From the NCBI GenBank assembly GCA_030535915.1, contig JAUNQZ010000006.1, forward strand, positions 1-32,463: a stretch of DNA of 32,463 nt. Direction: 5' to 3'. Shown one piece after another: positions 1 through 9,415 of the stretch (the stretch's first letter is position 1; each line of letters starts with the position of its first letter). The DNA comes from a bacterium (GTDB lineage Bacteria; Verrucomicrobiota; Kiritimatiellia; RFP12; DVOR01). The notes beneath the pieces were generated by a model. The model was not told the origin of the DNA. It did not search any database and saw only the letters and a program-made list of their open reading frames with translations. The position numbers and the translations under genes were made by a program.

Positions 1-874
1 AACATTTCCCGGGTGTTACCCCATATTTCGCTTTAAATTGTCTGCGGAAATAATTTACAGTATTGAAACCACAAGCATTACTGACTTCTTCTATGGTGTG
101 GATTCGTTCTGCGAGCATTTTATGAGCGACTTGAAGTCGATGTTGAATCAAGATGTCAAACGGCGTACGATTCATGAAGGTTTTGAAACAACGCCCAACT
201 TCACTGCGACTCACATTTGCTGTACGGGCAAGATCATCAAGCGAAATCGACACGTTATAGTGACTATAAATAAAATCCAACATTTTTTGTAATCGTATTT
301 GGTTCATCAGTTGAATACGATTTAACGGATGCCGAGGAAAGGTGTTGAGGTTGGAATAAATGTATTCAAAAAGATAACTTATGGCTCGCTGAATCCTCAT
401 TTCGTAACAAGGAGGTTGCGTCCGAAAAGAATGATAAATGTCTTGTATAAAACGATGTACGTCTTGTAAAGAGGTGTCATTGGCACGAAAGACAATAAAG
501 GGTAAGTCCTCACATTGTTGGAGGGGCGTTATATATTTTTTATAGATTTGACTACTTTCTGGAGCGATTAACCGACCCGAAAAAACAACATTGGGCATGG
601 GATCTGCAATTGCACCTGAAAATTGTTTAATGCCATGAAGAATATTTCCATTTACAAAAATGCTATCTCCAGCATTTAGCAAAAGGTGTTCTTCTCCGAC
701 TTGATAATCTAAAACGCCGCGTTCTGCGGTTGCGATTTCAAAGCCTGGATGCCAATGTAAGGGCCCTGTCCATTGGTCCAATGTTTCCAATTCATCATGA
801 AAGAACGAAATCGGAAAACGAACAGAATCATAGTCGATTTGCTCTCGCAATTGATTATCTAGAATGATTGGCAT
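1..874 (-). CDS. AraC-family transcriptional regulator, C-terminus cut by window edge
   Basis: The minus strand reads open from an ATG at 874 to the left edge (291 codons, no stop), starting MPIILDNQLREQ. Residues about 35-110 look like a cupin sensor domain (LHWHPGFEIA, then a GDSIFVNGNILHG stretch). The last ~100 residues hold two helix-turn-helices: SLDDLARTANVSRSEVGRCF, and IEEVSNACGFNTVNYFRRQF followed by KAKYGVTPGKC, the classic AraC/XylS ending. Probably only a few residues are missing. A GGAGAG Shine-Dalgarno precedes the ATG. The family usually senses a small molecule, often a sugar, through the cupin and activates nearby genes. The ligand and targets are not evident; the divergent neighbour is the nfeD operon, and the cognate genes may lie left of the window. 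Confidence 0.9.
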   Translation of the reverse strand, partial: MPIILDNQLREQIDYDSVRFPISFFHDELETLDQWTGPLHWHPGFEIATAERGVLDYQVGEEHLLLNAGDSIFVNGNILHGIKQFSGAIADPMPNVVFSGRLIAPESSQIYKKYITPLQQCEDLPFIVFRANDTSLQDVHRFIQDIYHSFRTQPPCYEMRIQRAISYLFEYIYSNLNTFPRHPLNRIQLMNQIRLQKMLDFIYSHYNVSISLDDLARTANVSRSEVGRCFKTFMNRTPFDILIQHRLQVAHKMLAERIHTIEEVSNACGFNTVNYFRRQFKAKYGVTPGKC

Positions 875-904
875 GCTTCTCTCCAACAATAAACATCTAT
901 TAAT

Positions 905-933
905 ACTATACCATCTCATAACATAATTTACAA
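905..933 (-). promoter_or_regulatory. Sigma-70-like promoter of the AraC-family gene
   Basis: On the minus strand a -35 TTGTAA (928-933) is followed after 17 bp by -10 TATAGT (905-910), with TGG directly upstream of the -10 (extended -10). This puts a start site about 25-30 nt before the ATG at 874. Confidence 0.7.
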
Positions 934-1007
934 CGATAAGTAACACTTTTAAGACAATAGCTGTCGTTTATCGATAAAAAAGACTTTCGCTTTACTTATA
1001 AATAAGG

Positions 1008-1013
1008 TATAAT
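1008..1013 (+). promoter_or_regulatory. -10 element of the nfeD-SPFH-rnc operon promoter
   Basis: A perfect TATAAT lies 33 bp before the nfeD ATG. No good -35 is seen at 16-18 bp spacing (985-990 reads TTTCGC), so the promoter may need an activator. The divergent AraC-type gene, whose promoter is about 75 bp away, is one candidate (inference). Confidence 0.55.
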
Positions 1014-1045
1014 AGAGGGGTTATTTGCTAAAGGAGAATGTGCCT

Positions 1046-1495
1046 ATGCCAATTTCATTTGGTCTCTTGTGGATTTTACTCGGCGTCCTCTTCCTCTTTT
1101 TAGAATTTGTTTGTCCGGGTTTTGTCATCTTTTTCTTTGGTCTTGCGGCATTGATTACTGCAGGCTTTTGTTATCTTATTCCTGGGTTGTCCATTGCTTG
1201 GCAAGTCGGCATCTTTATTTTTGCCTCCATCACAACACTCTTTGTTGGAAGAGCTATTTTTAAGCAAACCTTTAAAGGTCGACAAGAGACGCTAACAAAC
1301 AATGCTGATGACCCTGAGTTTACGGGTCGCATTGTTCTTGTTACCCAACGCATCACCCCTGAAATTGCAGGCCGCATTGAAGTCAATGGTTCGACCTGGA
1401 CGGCAACGGCTGAGACCACGCTTGAAGTCGGCGAAAAGGCTGTCATCCTCGGTCGTAAAAATATCACATTTTCGGTTCAAAAAATAAACGCCTAA
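1046..1495 (+). CDS. nfeD: NfeD-like membrane protein
   Basis: A 149-residue short-form NfeD protein. Residues 1-75 hold three to four hydrophobic membrane segments (starting FGLLWILLGVLFLFLEF). The C-terminal ~70 residues (GRIVLVTQRITPEIAGRIEV onward) resemble the small OB-fold beta domain of the family. NfeD proteins are encoded next to, and work with, SPFH/stomatin proteins in membrane quality control or microdomain organisation; here an SPFH gene follows 16 bp downstream, as in E. coli ybbJ-qmcA. The start at 1046 is chosen because AAGGAG (1031-1036) sits 9 nt upstream; an in-frame TTG at 1025 would lie before that site. First gene of a four-gene operon. Confidence 0.88.
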   Translation: MPISFGLLWILLGVLFLFLEFVCPGFVIFFFGLAALITAGFCYLIPGLSIAWQVGIFIFASITTLFVGRAIFKQTFKGRQETLTNNADDPEFTGRIVLVTQRITPEIAGRIEVNGSTWTATAETTLEVGEKAVILGRKNITFSVQKINA

Positions 1496-1511
1496 AGACA
1501 AGGAGAAGCAC

Positions 1512-2426
1512 ATGGAACTCTCAATTATTCTCATCGTTGTGGCAATTGTCGTTGTTGTCATCCTCTACTTTTCCTCTCATATTGTTCCCCAACGATCGGC
1601 ACACATTGTGGAACGCCTCGGTCGTTATCATCGCACCCTTGAAGCGGGCTTTCATATTTTGGTCCCCTTCATTGATCGTGTGGCATACAAGCGCACCTTG
1701 AAGGAAACCCCTATTGATGTGCCACCGCAACAGTGCATCACCAAAGATAATATCACCGTTGATGTCGATGGGATTATCTACCTTCAGGTGATGGACCCCG
1801 TAAAAGCGGCATATGGTATCGAAAATTACATTTGGGCATCTTCGCAGCTCGCTCAAACCACGATGCGTTCTGAAATTGGTAAGCTTGATCTCGATCAAAT
1901 CTTTGAAGTTCGCGAATCCATCAATGCGGCAATCTGCGGTGCGGTTGATAAAGCTTCGGATCCTTGGGGAATTAAAGTTACCCGTTACGAAATCAAATCC
2001 ATCACCCCGCCTCGTACCATTCGTGATGCGATGGAAAAACAAATGCGCGCCGAACGCGAAAAGCGTGCAATGATTGCCGAATCCGAAGGTGAACGCCAAG
2101 CTTGCATCAATCGTGCAGAAGGTGAAAAACAAGAGGCTATCGCACGCTCCGAAGGTGAAAAGACCCGTCGTATCAATGAAGCCGAAGGTCGCGCACAGGA
2201 AATTCTCCTCGTGGCTCAAGCGACTGCAGATGGTCTCTCTGCCATTGCTCAAGCCATTAGCACAACCGAAGGTGGCGCAGATGCCGTTAATTTGCGTCTC
2301 GCAGAACAATACATTGCTGAATTTGGTAAGCTCGCCAAGGAAGGTACCACGATGGTCCTCCCCTCCAATCTTACGGATATCGCATCGGTTGTAAAAGTTG
2401 CAGCCTCTGTCATGCAGAAAAAGTAA
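1512..2426 (+). CDS. qmcA: SPFH/stomatin-like protein (QmcA/paraslipin type)
   Basis: A 304-residue protein with one N-terminal membrane anchor (about residues 4-20, rich in I and V), an SPFH/band-7 domain (about 25-185, including VERLGRYHRTLEAGFHILVP and the DPVKAAYGIENY region) and an Ala/Glu/Lys-rich coiled coil (about 185-240) built from repeated EGE/EGEK units. This matches QmcA/paraslipin in length and order. Such proteins form large oligomeric cages or microdomains in the inner membrane and modulate membrane proteases. The NfeD partner is immediately upstream. AAGGAG precedes the ATG. Specific membrane clients are unknown. Confidence 0.92.
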   Translation: MELSIILIVVAIVVVVILYFSSHIVPQRSAHIVERLGRYHRTLEAGFHILVPFIDRVAYKRTLKETPIDVPPQQCITKDNITVDVDGIIYLQVMDPVKAAYGIENYIWASSQLAQTTMRSEIGKLDLDQIFEVRESINAAICGAVDKASDPWGIKVTRYEIKSITPPRTIRDAMEKQMRAEREKRAMIAESEGERQACINRAEGEKQEAIARSEGEKTRRINEAEGRAQEILLVAQATADGLSAIAQAISTTEGGADAVNLRLAEQYIAEFGKLAKEGTTMVLPSNLTDIASVVKVAASVMQKK

Positions 2427-2429
2427 CCC

Positions 2430-3110
2430 ATGCTCTTAGAAGACGCACATCAAACATTTCCCTATCAATTCAAATCGAAAGATCTCTTGCAAGAGGCCTT
2501 AACGATTCCTGCAACCAATGGTAATTACAACTATCAACGATTGGAATTTTTAGGAGATGCCGTTTTACAGCTCTTAATCTCTGAGACGCTTTATATTGCG
2601 TACCCAAGGGCGGATGAAGGCACGCTTACGCTTATGCGAAAACTCCTTGTCTCAGGGGATGCCATCTATCAACGCAGTGCTCGACTCTATCCCCAATGGA
2701 ATCAATTGATTGCTTCGCTCAACACCAACTTTCAAGGGAATAAGAAAGCAACAATTGATATCATTGAGGCGCTTATTGGAGCGGCTTGGTTAGATGGTGG
2801 AAGAGCCGCTGCAGAGACCTTTGTGTCAGCACTTATTCTCCCCGAAGATATTCAAGCGTTGCACATCCTTGAAAACGCCCCCCTCACCAATCCCAAGGGG
2901 GCACTTCAAGAATTTGCTCAAAAACGCTTTCAGGTTGACCCCCGCTACGAGTGCCGCAAACAAGAAGGTCCCAAGCATAAGCCCACCTTCACATGTGCAG
3001 CCATTGTTCTCGATAAAGAAGCTATCGCAACCGGCGCTTCGCTCAAAGAAGCCGAAGCTAATGCAGCGCTTCAACTCCTTCAACAACTCCGTCAACAGGA
3101 CCTTTTCTAA
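2430..3110 (+). CDS. rnc: Ribonuclease III
   Basis: A 226-residue double-strand-specific endoribonuclease that processes rRNA precursors and structured mRNAs. The signature QRLEFLGDAVLQL is at residues 36-48, with catalytic-site E39 and D43. The second acidic pair is D110 and E113 in IDIIEALIGAAWLDGG. A dsRNA-binding domain spans about 152-222 (NPKGALQEFAQKRF through EAEANAALQLL). The usual ALTHxS motif reads ALTIPA here, and the signature begins YQRLEF rather than NERLEF, so it is a somewhat divergent member with the acidic residues intact. It starts 3 nt after the SPFH stop with no clear Shine-Dalgarno, suggesting translational coupling. Confidence 0.93.
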   Translation: MLLEDAHQTFPYQFKSKDLLQEALTIPATNGNYNYQRLEFLGDAVLQLLISETLYIAYPRADEGTLTLMRKLLVSGDAIYQRSARLYPQWNQLIASLNTNFQGNKKATIDIIEALIGAAWLDGGRAAAETFVSALILPEDIQALHILENAPLTNPKGALQEFAQKRFQVDPRYECRKQEGPKHKPTFTCAAIVLDKEAIATGASLKEAEANAALQLLQQLRQQDLF

Positions 3111-3116
3111 ACACTT

Positions 3117-3962
3117 ATGAACGACTACGAACTCCTTGATAGTGGTAATGGCGCCAAGCTTGAACGCTTCGGTGACCTTGTCCTTGCGCGTCCTTGTGCA
3201 CAAGCCGTTTGGCAACCGCAATATAGCAAGCGTTGGAAATCCGCCGATGCGACCTTTGATCGTGAAGATGGTCATCATTGGCACGGTCGTAACCGTCTCC
3301 CCAAAGAATGGATTATCAATGTCGATGGCACGAAGTTTCGTCTCTCTGGCACAGACTTTGGCCATCTCGGGATTTTCCCTGAACAACGCGCTCAATGGGC
3401 ATGGATTAAAGATACCGTTCGTACAGCGAAAGCCAAAGGTCGTGACACCATTCGTGTGCTGAATCTCTTTGCCTATTCGGGTGGATCAACTTTAGCCTCT
3501 GCAATTGGGGGAGCTGAAGTTTGCCATGTGGATGCTTCCAAAGGGATGGTTCAATGGGCGCGTGGAAATGCAGAAACCAATGGTTTAGCGGCTCATCCCA
3601 TTCGTTGGATTGTTGATGATGTTCACAAATTTATGAATCGTGAACTTCGTCGTGGTCGCTCCTACGATGGCATTATCCTTGACCCTCCCACCTATGGTCG
3701 TGGAGGTAATGGTGAAACTTATAAGATTGAGCGTGACCTTACCGAGACGCTTCGTCTTTGCCGCAACTTACTCAGCGACAATCCCCTCTTCCTCCTTTTA
3801 AGTGCACACACGCCAGGTCATACACCTATTGTTTTAGAGAATATCCTCACGCAAGCGCTTCATGGTTTAGGCGGAACCTTCTCTGCTGGTGAAATGTGCC
3901 TCACAGGAGCACCTGAAGTCTTTAAACTTCCCTCGGGAGCATATGTGCGCTGGCAACGCTAA
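3117..3962 (+). CDS. Class I SAM-dependent methyltransferase, RlmI/COG1092-like
   Basis: A 281-residue Rossmann-fold methyltransferase. The SAM-binding motif I is [15 protein letters not shown] (about 114-128), followed by an acidic VDAS strand end and [11 protein letters not shown]. The catalytic-type motif is [11 protein letters not shown] (about 186-196), as in RlmI/RlmK 23S rRNA cytosine-C5 methyltransferases and related proteins. It lacks the N-terminal PUA domain of full-length RlmI, so the exact substrate (rRNA or other) is uncertain. It starts 6 nt after rnc, is last in the operon and is followed by a strong terminator. Pairing with rnc suggests an RNA-maturation role (inference). Confidence 0.82.
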   Translation: MNDYELLDSGNGAKLERFGDLVLARPCAQAVWQPQYSKRWKSADATFDREDGHHWHGRNRLPKEWIINVDGTKFRLSGTDFGHLGIFPEQRAQWAWIKDTVRTAKAKGRDTIRVLNLFAYSGGSTLASAIGGAEVCHVDASKGMVQWARGNAETNGLAAHPIRWIVDDVHKFMNRELRRGRSYDGIILDPPTYGRGGNGETYKIERDLTETLRLCRNLLSDNPLFLLLSAHTPGHTPIVLENILTQALHGLGGTFSAGEMCLTGAPEVFKLPSGAYVRWQR

Positions 3963-4032
3963 AGATATTCGTTGAACCATTCTAAATGGTCTCAACAATT
4001 AACACGAATAATCTAATAGCCTTATTAAAAAT

Positions 4033-4065
4033 AAAAAGCGGACGATTTTCATCGCCCGCTTTTTT
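4033..4065. terminator. Bidirectional intrinsic terminator between converging genes
   Basis: An A-run, a stem AGCGGACGAT / ATCGCCCGCT (one mismatch) around a TTTC loop, then a T-run. It serves both the plus-strand methyltransferase (ends 3962) and the minus-strand hexosaminidase (ends 4084). Confidence 0.88.
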
Positions 4066-4083
4066 AATGCTTATCCCCTACCC

Positions 4084-5943
4084 TTATTTTTCAAACGAAG
4101 GCAAGGTATAATAACGGCAAGCATTGGGATAATGTTGACGCTTGGGCACATCGTAGGTCTTCTTTTCACTTTCAGGAGCACCTACCGGCAAAATGGAAAC
4201 AGAAGCCTTGCGATCCTTCGACGCGAAGGTGATTTCATACGTCTTACCAGCGTCAAGTTTCACGCCAAAAGAATAATGTGCTTCTTCACGCACAAAGCCA
4301 ACCGTTCCATCAACAGGAGAAACTGCATAGAGCGAAAGTTCGTCCGATCCTTCGAGCAATTGTGGTTCTGCAGTCACTTCAACAAAATAAGTACTCGTCC
4401 AAGCCTTCGGTTTTTCGGTGCCGAGGATGGGTGCATGCTTCTTCATATCCTCAATGAACGCATCATAAGTACGGCTATTTTCCTTTGCCCATGTACGCTG
4501 AGCAAAGACCGCACAGTTCTTATGAATCATCGGCAAGAGATCACGGCCACAGAGGCCTGGGTCAGTCAAGAATGCATTGTCATTCCAAACGGCCCATGCG
4601 GCACCCAATACAAGAGGATTGGTCGGATCAACACTGCAATCCCAACCCCCACGCTTAAAGGTACCAGGCGTCCAATTTTCATAGACAGGACGAACATTAA
4701 GATCGTCTCCATAAGCACCAACATTACCCGTACCATTCGGCACAACATAGGAGTGAACATCGAGAATATTGATGATTTCGTAGCCATCTTTCACCGCATC
4801 ACGAGGATCTTGCCAGTCAAGCGACCAAATGTGCATTTGGGTACCCTTGACAACCACAGGGGTCTTTCCCTTCTTTGCACGGAGAGAACCCCAGAAGCGA
4901 GGCGTCTTACCCTTTGCAATAATGTGCTTAAGGAGTTTGTCTGTAAAGGCACGATAGCTCTCTGCATCACCATAATATTCATCTGTACCAATATGAATTA
5001 CATCACCAGAGAAAATGCCTTCATCAATGTATTCATCAAAGATTTTCTTCACAAAATCAAAGGTTTCAGGATTATCCAAATCCAACATTGCAGCGCGTTC
5101 ACAATCGTGCTTATGACCCACCGAGCCCTTATACATTAAGTCCGGGCGCACACGCACCATCGCAAGGGCATGACCCGGCACATCGAGTTCCGGAACGATT
5201 TGTACACCCTTTGCAGCTGCACGCGCCACGAGCGATTGATAAGTTTTTTTGGAGAATGCACCTTCCTTTGCGGTGAGACCTTCAATTGAAGATTCCAAAC
5301 GGAAAGCACCCGCGGAGGGTTCAATCGCAAGCACATCTTGAGCGGTCTTCACGCCCGGATAGTTATGCAACCAAATGTAGTTATCCGACAAGTGAAGTTG
5401 GAGGTCGTTCAACTTATAGTACGAGCAAAGATCAATGAGTGTTTCAATGGTGGCAGGTGCAAAGTACTTACGACCACAGTCAAACATAAATCCACGCACT
5501 TTGTATTGCGGCCAGTCAACCGCCTTACCCGAGGGGAAAGTGCCATTTTCATTCTGGAAGACCTGAACCAATGTACGCGTACCCCAATAAGCACCCAAAG
5601 GTGTAGGCGCCGTAATGGTAATGGCATCGGGAGAGACTTCAAGGATGTAACCTTCTTCATTCTCAAGGATACCAGGGACAACCTTTAAACGGATATCACC
5701 CTTGATAGGTGTTGCAGATGCATCCACCACTTGAGATTGCTTAAGATCTTCCGCAAAAGCATCCGCATGAAGGCGCAACTGAGGACATTGAGAATCAAGC
5801 ACAATACGGGGCGTGGCTGGCAAAGTATAGGCCACAGCCTCGCCATCCGTCCATTCACGCAAATCAGGTATCACGACTGGCTTTGCACAAAATGCAGCCG
5901 AAGCCATACCCATTGCAACTACAAAAAGAGTGGATTTTGTCAT
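4084..5943 (-). CDS. Secreted beta-N-acetylhexosaminidase, GH20
   Basis: A 619-residue exo-glycosidase removing terminal GlcNAc or GalNAc. A Sec signal peptide (residues 1-19, MTKSTLFVVAMGMASAAFC) is followed by the GH20b-like N-terminal domain (about 40-140). The TIM-barrel begins near VRGFMFDCGRKYF (substrate-binding arginines probably R150 and R158), passes VPELDVPGHA (250-259) and reaches the catalytic pair D321-E322 in HIGTDEY (family consensus HxGxDE). QMHIWSLDW and a later Trp-rich segment would line the pocket. A beta-rich tail of about 110 residues follows. GH20 enzymes act by substrate-assisted catalysis through the N-acetyl group. Single-gene unit with its own promoter; AAGGAAG precedes the ATG. 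Role: probably host-glycan foraging, together with the sialidase at 27900. Confidence 0.93.
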   Translation of the reverse strand: MTKSTLFVVAMGMASAAFCAKPVVIPDLREWTDGEAVAYTLPATPRIVLDSQCPQLRLHADAFAEDLKQSQVVDASATPIKGDIRLKVVPGILENEEGYILEVSPDAITITAPTPLGAYWGTRTLVQVFQNENGTFPSGKAVDWPQYKVRGFMFDCGRKYFAPATIETLIDLCSYYKLNDLQLHLSDNYIWLHNYPGVKTAQDVLAIEPSAGAFRLESSIEGLTAKEGAFSKKTYQSLVARAAAKGVQIVPELDVPGHALAMVRVRPDLMYKGSVGHKHDCERAAMLDLDNPETFDFVKKIFDEYIDEGIFSGDVIHIGTDEYYGDAESYRAFTDKLLKHIIAKGKTPRFWGSLRAKKGKTPVVVKGTQMHIWSLDWQDPRDAVKDGYEIINILDVHSYVVPNGTGNVGAYGDDLNVRPVYENWTPGTFKRGGWDCSVDPTNPLVLGAAWAVWNDNAFLTDPGLCGRDLLPMIHKNCAVFAQRTWAKENSRTYDAFIEDMKKHAPILGTEKPKAWTSTYFVEVTAEPQLLEGSDELSLYAVSPVDGTVGFVREEAHYSFGVKLDAGKTYEITFASKDRKASVSILPVGAPESEKKTYDVPKRQHYPNACRYYTLPSFEK

Positions 5944-5974
5944 ATTAAACTTCCTTTTTATCTAGACTTTTCAT

Positions 5975-6003
5975 AGCATACCATAATTATAGGGTAAAAG
6001 CAA
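5975..6003 (-). promoter_or_regulatory. Promoter of the GH20 hexosaminidase gene
   Basis: Minus-strand -35 TTGCTT (5998-6003), 17 bp spacer ending in TGG, and -10 TATGCT (5975-5980). The upstream stretch 6004-6190 shows only weak inverted repeats and no gene. Confidence 0.7.
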
Positions 6004-6192
6004 AATGAAAAGCAACTTTTTGAGCGTTTCATCCTCAAGTATACATCCGCACAACGCAAGTCTACCCTTGAGCAAACTTAAACCGACAATCTTCAAGAAG
6101 AAATTTAAGCCTTACGCTCGCAAGCAAATGACACAACACACTTTAATAGATGATTCAGGATTGATCTCGAAAGCGTAGGCGTGAAAACACAT

Positions 6193-6223
6193 AAAAAAAG
6201 CCCGCCGAGGAAGGCGGGCTTTT
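6193..6223 (-). terminator. Intrinsic terminator of aspS
   Basis: A perfect GC-rich stem AAAGCCCGCC / GGCGGGCTTT around a 6-nt loop, with an A-run on the plus strand that gives a U-tract in the minus-strand transcript. It lies 5 bp past the aspS stop. Confidence 0.92.
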
Positions 6224-6227
6224 ATCA

Positions 6228-8036
6228 TTAGGCCTGCGGTTGAGCGGGCTTCGGTTGTCCGCCATGCGGACGCACCGTAATGTGAAGTTCACGAAGTTGC
6301 TTTTCTGTCACTTCAGCAGGCGCATGCATCATGAGGTCTTCAGCCTTCTGGTTCATCGGGAAGGCAATCACTTCACGGATGTTTTCTTCACCCGCAAGAA
6401 GCATTACCATACGATCAACACCAGGAGCGACACCGGCGTGAGGCGGTGCACCAAACTTAAATGCGTTCAAGAGGCAGCCGAACTTCTGTTCAACCACTTC
6501 AGGACCGTAGCCTGCCATTTCAAAGGCCTTGTACATAATGTCGGGACGATGGTTACGAACTGCACCAGAGGAGAGTTCAATACCATTACAAACAACATCG
6601 TACTGATAAGCAAGGATATCATCCGGATTCTGATTGAGGAGAGCATCCATGCCACCTTGAGGCATCGAGAAGGGGTTATGCGAGAAGATGATTGCACCGG
6701 TTTCAGGATCGCGTTCAAAGAACGGGAAGTCTGTAATCCAGCAGAAGCGGTAAGCATTCTTTTCGATAAGGTCAAGGTCTTGCCCCATCTTCTTGCGAAG
6801 CGCACCCATCATCGTGGGGGTCTTGTCTGCGGTATCGCAGATGAAGAAGATTGCATCGCCATCCTTGAGATTACCCGCAGCTGCGAGTGCATCAAGTTCT
6901 TCTTGTGTGAGGAACTTTGCGAGGGGGCCCTTAATCTTATCTGTATCCCAAACGAGGTAAGCGAGACCCTTTGCACCGAGTTCTTGCTTTGCCCAAGGTT
7001 CGAGCTTGTCAAAGAAGCTACGCGGCTTGGTCTTGATGCCCGGCACAGGGAGTGCACGAACGATTGCGCCATTCTGGACGGCCTTAGCAAATGCACCGAA
7101 ACCAGACTTCGCAAAGATATCGCTCACATCGATAATCTTGAGGGGGTTACGCAAATCCGGCTTGTCCGAACCATAAGTAAGCATTGCTTCACGGTAGGGA
7201 ATACGACGGAAAGGTGCCTGATCAATCGTCCAATCTTTAGGAGAGAATTCTGCAAAGGCCTTGCTAAGGACCTTTTCGACAACCGCAAAGACATCTTCCT
7301 GTGTTGCATAGGACATTTCAATATCAAGCTGATAGAATTCGCCCGGCGAACGGTCTGCACGCGAGTCTTCGTCACGGAAGCAAGGAGCAATCTGGAAGTA
7401 GCGGTCAAAACCAGCCACCATCAAAAGCTGCTTGAACAACTGAGGCGCCTGCGGCAACGCATAGAACTTACCATGGTGAACGCGCGAGGGTACGAGATAG
7501 TCACGGGCACCTTCGGGGCTCGAGCAAGTCAAAATCGGGGTTTGATATTCGTTGAAACCCTGTGCTTCCATTTCCTTACGGAGGAAGCTGATAAGCTTGG
7601 AACGGAGAACGATGTTCTTATGAACGCGTTCACGGCGCAAGTCCAAGTAACGGTAGGTCAAACGCATATCTTCTGCAGGATCGGTTTCATCCGGAATGTA
7701 AATAGGCGTTGTTTCGGAAGCCGATTCAACCACACATTCATTCGCCACGAGTTCAACTTCACCTGTCGGCAATTCAGGATTGATGGTGGAAGGTTCACGA
7801 AGAACGACTTCACCCGTCACAGTAATAACGCTCTCGAGTTTCACCTTTTCGATTTCGCCGAAGAAGCTACGGCTCGGGTGAACCACGACCTGCGTCAATC
7901 CATAATGGTCGCGTAAATCGATAAAAAGAATACCGCCATGGTCACGCTTACGAAAAACCCAACCCGAAATACGAGCGGTTTTCCCTGCGTCTGCGGCACG
8001 GAGTTCATTACAAGTATGTGTACGGTAACAGTGCAT
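6228..8036 (-). CDS. aspS: Aspartyl-tRNA synthetase, bacterial type
   Basis: A 602-residue class II synthetase charging tRNA-Asp in the cytoplasm. An N-terminal OB anticodon-binding domain (about 1-105, [10 protein letters not shown]) is followed by [21 protein letters not shown] (catalytic core), motif 2 [10 protein letters not shown] (220-229), a GAD-type insertion and motif 3 GVDRMVMLL near residue 550. The C-terminal tail ends in a Pro/Gln-rich stretch. Length is normal for bacterial AspRS. GGAAAGAGAG lies just upstream of the ATG. Position 33 in the anticodon-binding domain is His and the downstream loop has Ser where E. coli has Lys, a pattern more like non-discriminating AspRS that also charge tRNA-Asn (inference; see findings). 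Confidence 0.97.
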   Translation of the reverse strand: MHCYRTHTCNELRAADAGKTARISGWVFRKRDHGGILFIDLRDHYGLTQVVVHPSRSFFGEIEKVKLESVITVTGEVVLREPSTINPELPTGEVELVANECVVESASETTPIYIPDETDPAEDMRLTYRYLDLRRERVHKNIVLRSKLISFLRKEMEAQGFNEYQTPILTCSSPEGARDYLVPSRVHHGKFYALPQAPQLFKQLLMVAGFDRYFQIAPCFRDEDSRADRSPGEFYQLDIEMSYATQEDVFAVVEKVLSKAFAEFSPKDWTIDQAPFRRIPYREAMLTYGSDKPDLRNPLKIIDVSDIFAKSGFGAFAKAVQNGAIVRALPVPGIKTKPRSFFDKLEPWAKQELGAKGLAYLVWDTDKIKGPLAKFLTQEELDALAAAGNLKDGDAIFFICDTADKTPTMMGALRKKMGQDLDLIEKNAYRFCWITDFPFFERDPETGAIIFSHNPFSMPQGGMDALLNQNPDDILAYQYDVVCNGIELSSGAVRNHRPDIMYKAFEMAGYGPEVVEQKFGCLLNAFKFGAPPHAGVAPGVDRMVMLLAGEENIREVIAFPMNQKAEDLMMHAPAEVTEKQLRELHITVRPHGGQPKPAQPQA

Positions 8037-8070
8037 GATAGCTCTCTTTCCTTAAAAAATAAACCGCACT

Positions 8071-8100
8071 AGTATATCACAAATGCTGTAAATATCCTAA
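8071..8100 (-). promoter_or_regulatory. Extended -10 promoter of aspS
   Basis: Minus-strand -10 TATACT (8071-8076) preceded by TGA (extended -10); the -35 region (about TTAGGA) is weak. It allows aspS transcription independent of the upstream ispF operon, from which it is separated by 80 bp without a clear terminator. Confidence 0.6.
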
Positions 8101-8116
8101 TATTTTTTTGTTTTTA

Positions 8117-8596
8117 TTAATTAAGGTTAGAAACAGTTGCAACAGCCATTGCAGAGATTCCTTCTCGACGACCAATTGCACCGAGACCTTCAACGGTTGT
8201 TGCTTTAATTGAAACCGCTGTTTGATCACATTCCATAGCTTCCGCAAGGACCTGACGCATCGCAGGAATATGTGGCATCAATTTGGGTCGTTCAGCAAGT
8301 ACCGTTGCGTCAATATTGACAATGCCATACCCCTTCTCTTTGAGGCGTGCAACCACAGCTCGCAAGAGCGCGACGCTATCTGCACCTTTCCACTTTGGAT
8401 CAGTATCTGGGAAATGTTGACCAATATCCCCATCTGCAATCGCACCTAACAGTGCATCCATAATTGCATGCGTTAAAACATCCGCGTCCGAATGTCCCAA
8501 AAGCCCATATTCATAAGCAATTTCAACACCACCGAGAATAAGTTTGCGATCTGAAACCAACCGATGCGTGTCAAACCCAATACCTGTGCGTATCAT
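8117..8596 (-). CDS. ispF: 2-C-methyl-D-erythritol 2,4-cyclodiphosphate synthase
   Basis: A 159-residue enzyme of the MEP isoprenoid pathway, converting CDP-ME 2-phosphate to ME-cPP with release of CMP, as a zinc-dependent trimer. Metal-binding D8 and H10 are in GFDTHRL, with a further conserved [20 protein letters not shown] and [18 protein letters not shown]. The ending [19 protein letters not shown] is typical. The start at 8596 has GGAGG immediately upstream; in-frame ATGs farther upstream would overlap the preceding gene and add a non-homologous tail. Last gene of the 11695-8117 operon, 13 nt after the metallo-beta-lactamase-fold gene. Confidence 0.96.
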   Translation of the reverse strand: MIRTGIGFDTHRLVSDRKLILGGVEIAYEYGLLGHSDADVLTHAIMDALLGAIADGDIGQHFPDTDPKWKGADSVALLRAVVARLKEKGYGIVNIDATVLAERPKLMPHIPAMRQVLAEAMECDQTAVSIKATTVEGLGAIGRREGISAMAVATVSNLN

Positions 8597-8609
8597 TTTT
8601 CCTCCAATC

Positions 8610-9407
8610 TTAAATCTCAAAAATAGCACCACTCGCAAGCGCTTGTAAACGATTCCCAAGGCGTGCTTTTAGAAAAGCATAAGGTTCATCCCCTGTACAA
8701 TGACCTGTGTAGTAGACCGTGGGGGTTGTTGCAAGCGTAGTGGCAAGAAATACCAATCGTTCTCGATCGTCCAACACCTCAGGATTTAATTTCGCAAGAT
8801 GAAACCCGCCAATAAAAACATCTGGCTTCACCGCCGCAAGCCAATTCAACACACCACAATGTGCACATCCACTGATGCAAATTTTGCGCCCCTCAACGGT
8901 CAACAAAAGCGCAACCTCATGGCGAAAATCATCGGGTTCAAAGCTTCCCTTGTCACATCGCATCAAGCCATACGCATTACGCGGCTCAACATCAGCGTTT
9001 AAGGGCAAACATACAAGCGTCGCTTCTGGAGAGAGAGAGGTCGTTTCTGAGAGAAATTTTAATTGCGGATGAGTGGCTAAATGAGGCTTAAGTCCAATAT
9101 ATTTCTCTCTACCATTATAATAATCATCAAATGCAGATGGATGAAGATAAATTGGCGTTACAACATCGTGTTGGAGAAAGGTCTCCAAACCTCCACCATG
9201 ATCATAATGCCCATGCGAAATCACTACGCCTTGCAATGGTTGTAATGAAGTTTGAAGCACCTTTGCATTCTTCAAAAACAAATCACTTTGACCGAGATCA
9301 AAGAGCCATCGTTCCCGACCCGTTTCAAGTAGCAAACTCAAGCCATGCTCAGCCTCAAATGTAGAGGTTAAAGGATGATTTTCGACCAAGACCGTACACC
9401 GTACCAT
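8610..9407 (-). CDS. Metallo-beta-lactamase-fold hydrolase, COG1237-like
   Basis: A 265-residue protein. The metal-binding motif [10 protein letters not shown] (residues 64-73, HxHxDH type) and later [11 protein letters not shown] and YYTGHCTGD segments match the COG1237 subgroup, related to the archaeal RFA-P synthase-annotated proteins and distinct from beta-lactamases or glyoxalases. No signal peptide, so cytoplasmic. The substrate is not known in bacteria. The start at 9407 is preceded by GAGGG within the end of mtaB, 8 nt after its stop; a longer open frame upstream is only the shadow of mtaB. Co-transcribed with mtaB and ispF, both enzymes with metal or Fe-S centres, but no functional link is shown. 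Confidence 0.85.
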   Translation of the reverse strand: MVRCTVLVENHPLTSTFEAEHGLSLLLETGRERWLFDLGQSDLFLKNAKVLQTSLQPLQGVVISHGHYDHGGGLETFLQHDVVTPIYLHPSAFDDYYNGREKYIGLKPHLATHPQLKFLSETTSLSPEATLVCLPLNADVEPRNAYGLMRCDKGSFEPDDFRHEVALLLTVEGRKICISGCAHCGVLNWLAAVKPDVFIGGFHLAKLNPEVLDDRERLVFLATTLATTPTVYYTGHCTGDEPYAFLKARLGNRLQALASGAIFEI

Positions 9408-9415
9408 GTGTTCCC

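Noticed and set aside
38-292. A plus-strand 84-codon frame at the left edge
   Set aside because: The minus strand here encodes the AraC-type HTH domains with clear family motifs.
1521-2309. A 262-codon minus-strand open frame opposite the SPFH gene
   Set aside because: Shadow of the repetitive coiled-coil coding sequence; odd Phe/Cys-rich composition and no start signal.
4132-5139. A 335-codon plus-strand open frame opposite the GH20 gene
   Set aside because: It lies within a full-length hexosaminidase with signal peptide and catalytic DE; the antisense product has no domain features or ribosome-binding site.
6004-6190. Loose inverted repeats (CTCAAG/CTTGAG, and GCCTTACGCT versus AGCGTAGGC) between aspS and the GH20 gene
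   Set aside because: Short arms far apart, lying outside the predicted transcripts on both sides; could occur by chance.
6240-7916. A very long open frame (558 codons) on the plus strand opposite aspS
   Set aside because: The minus strand encodes a complete, conserved AspRS. The antisense frame has no recognisable domain and exists because aspS codon usage leaves few stops in that frame.
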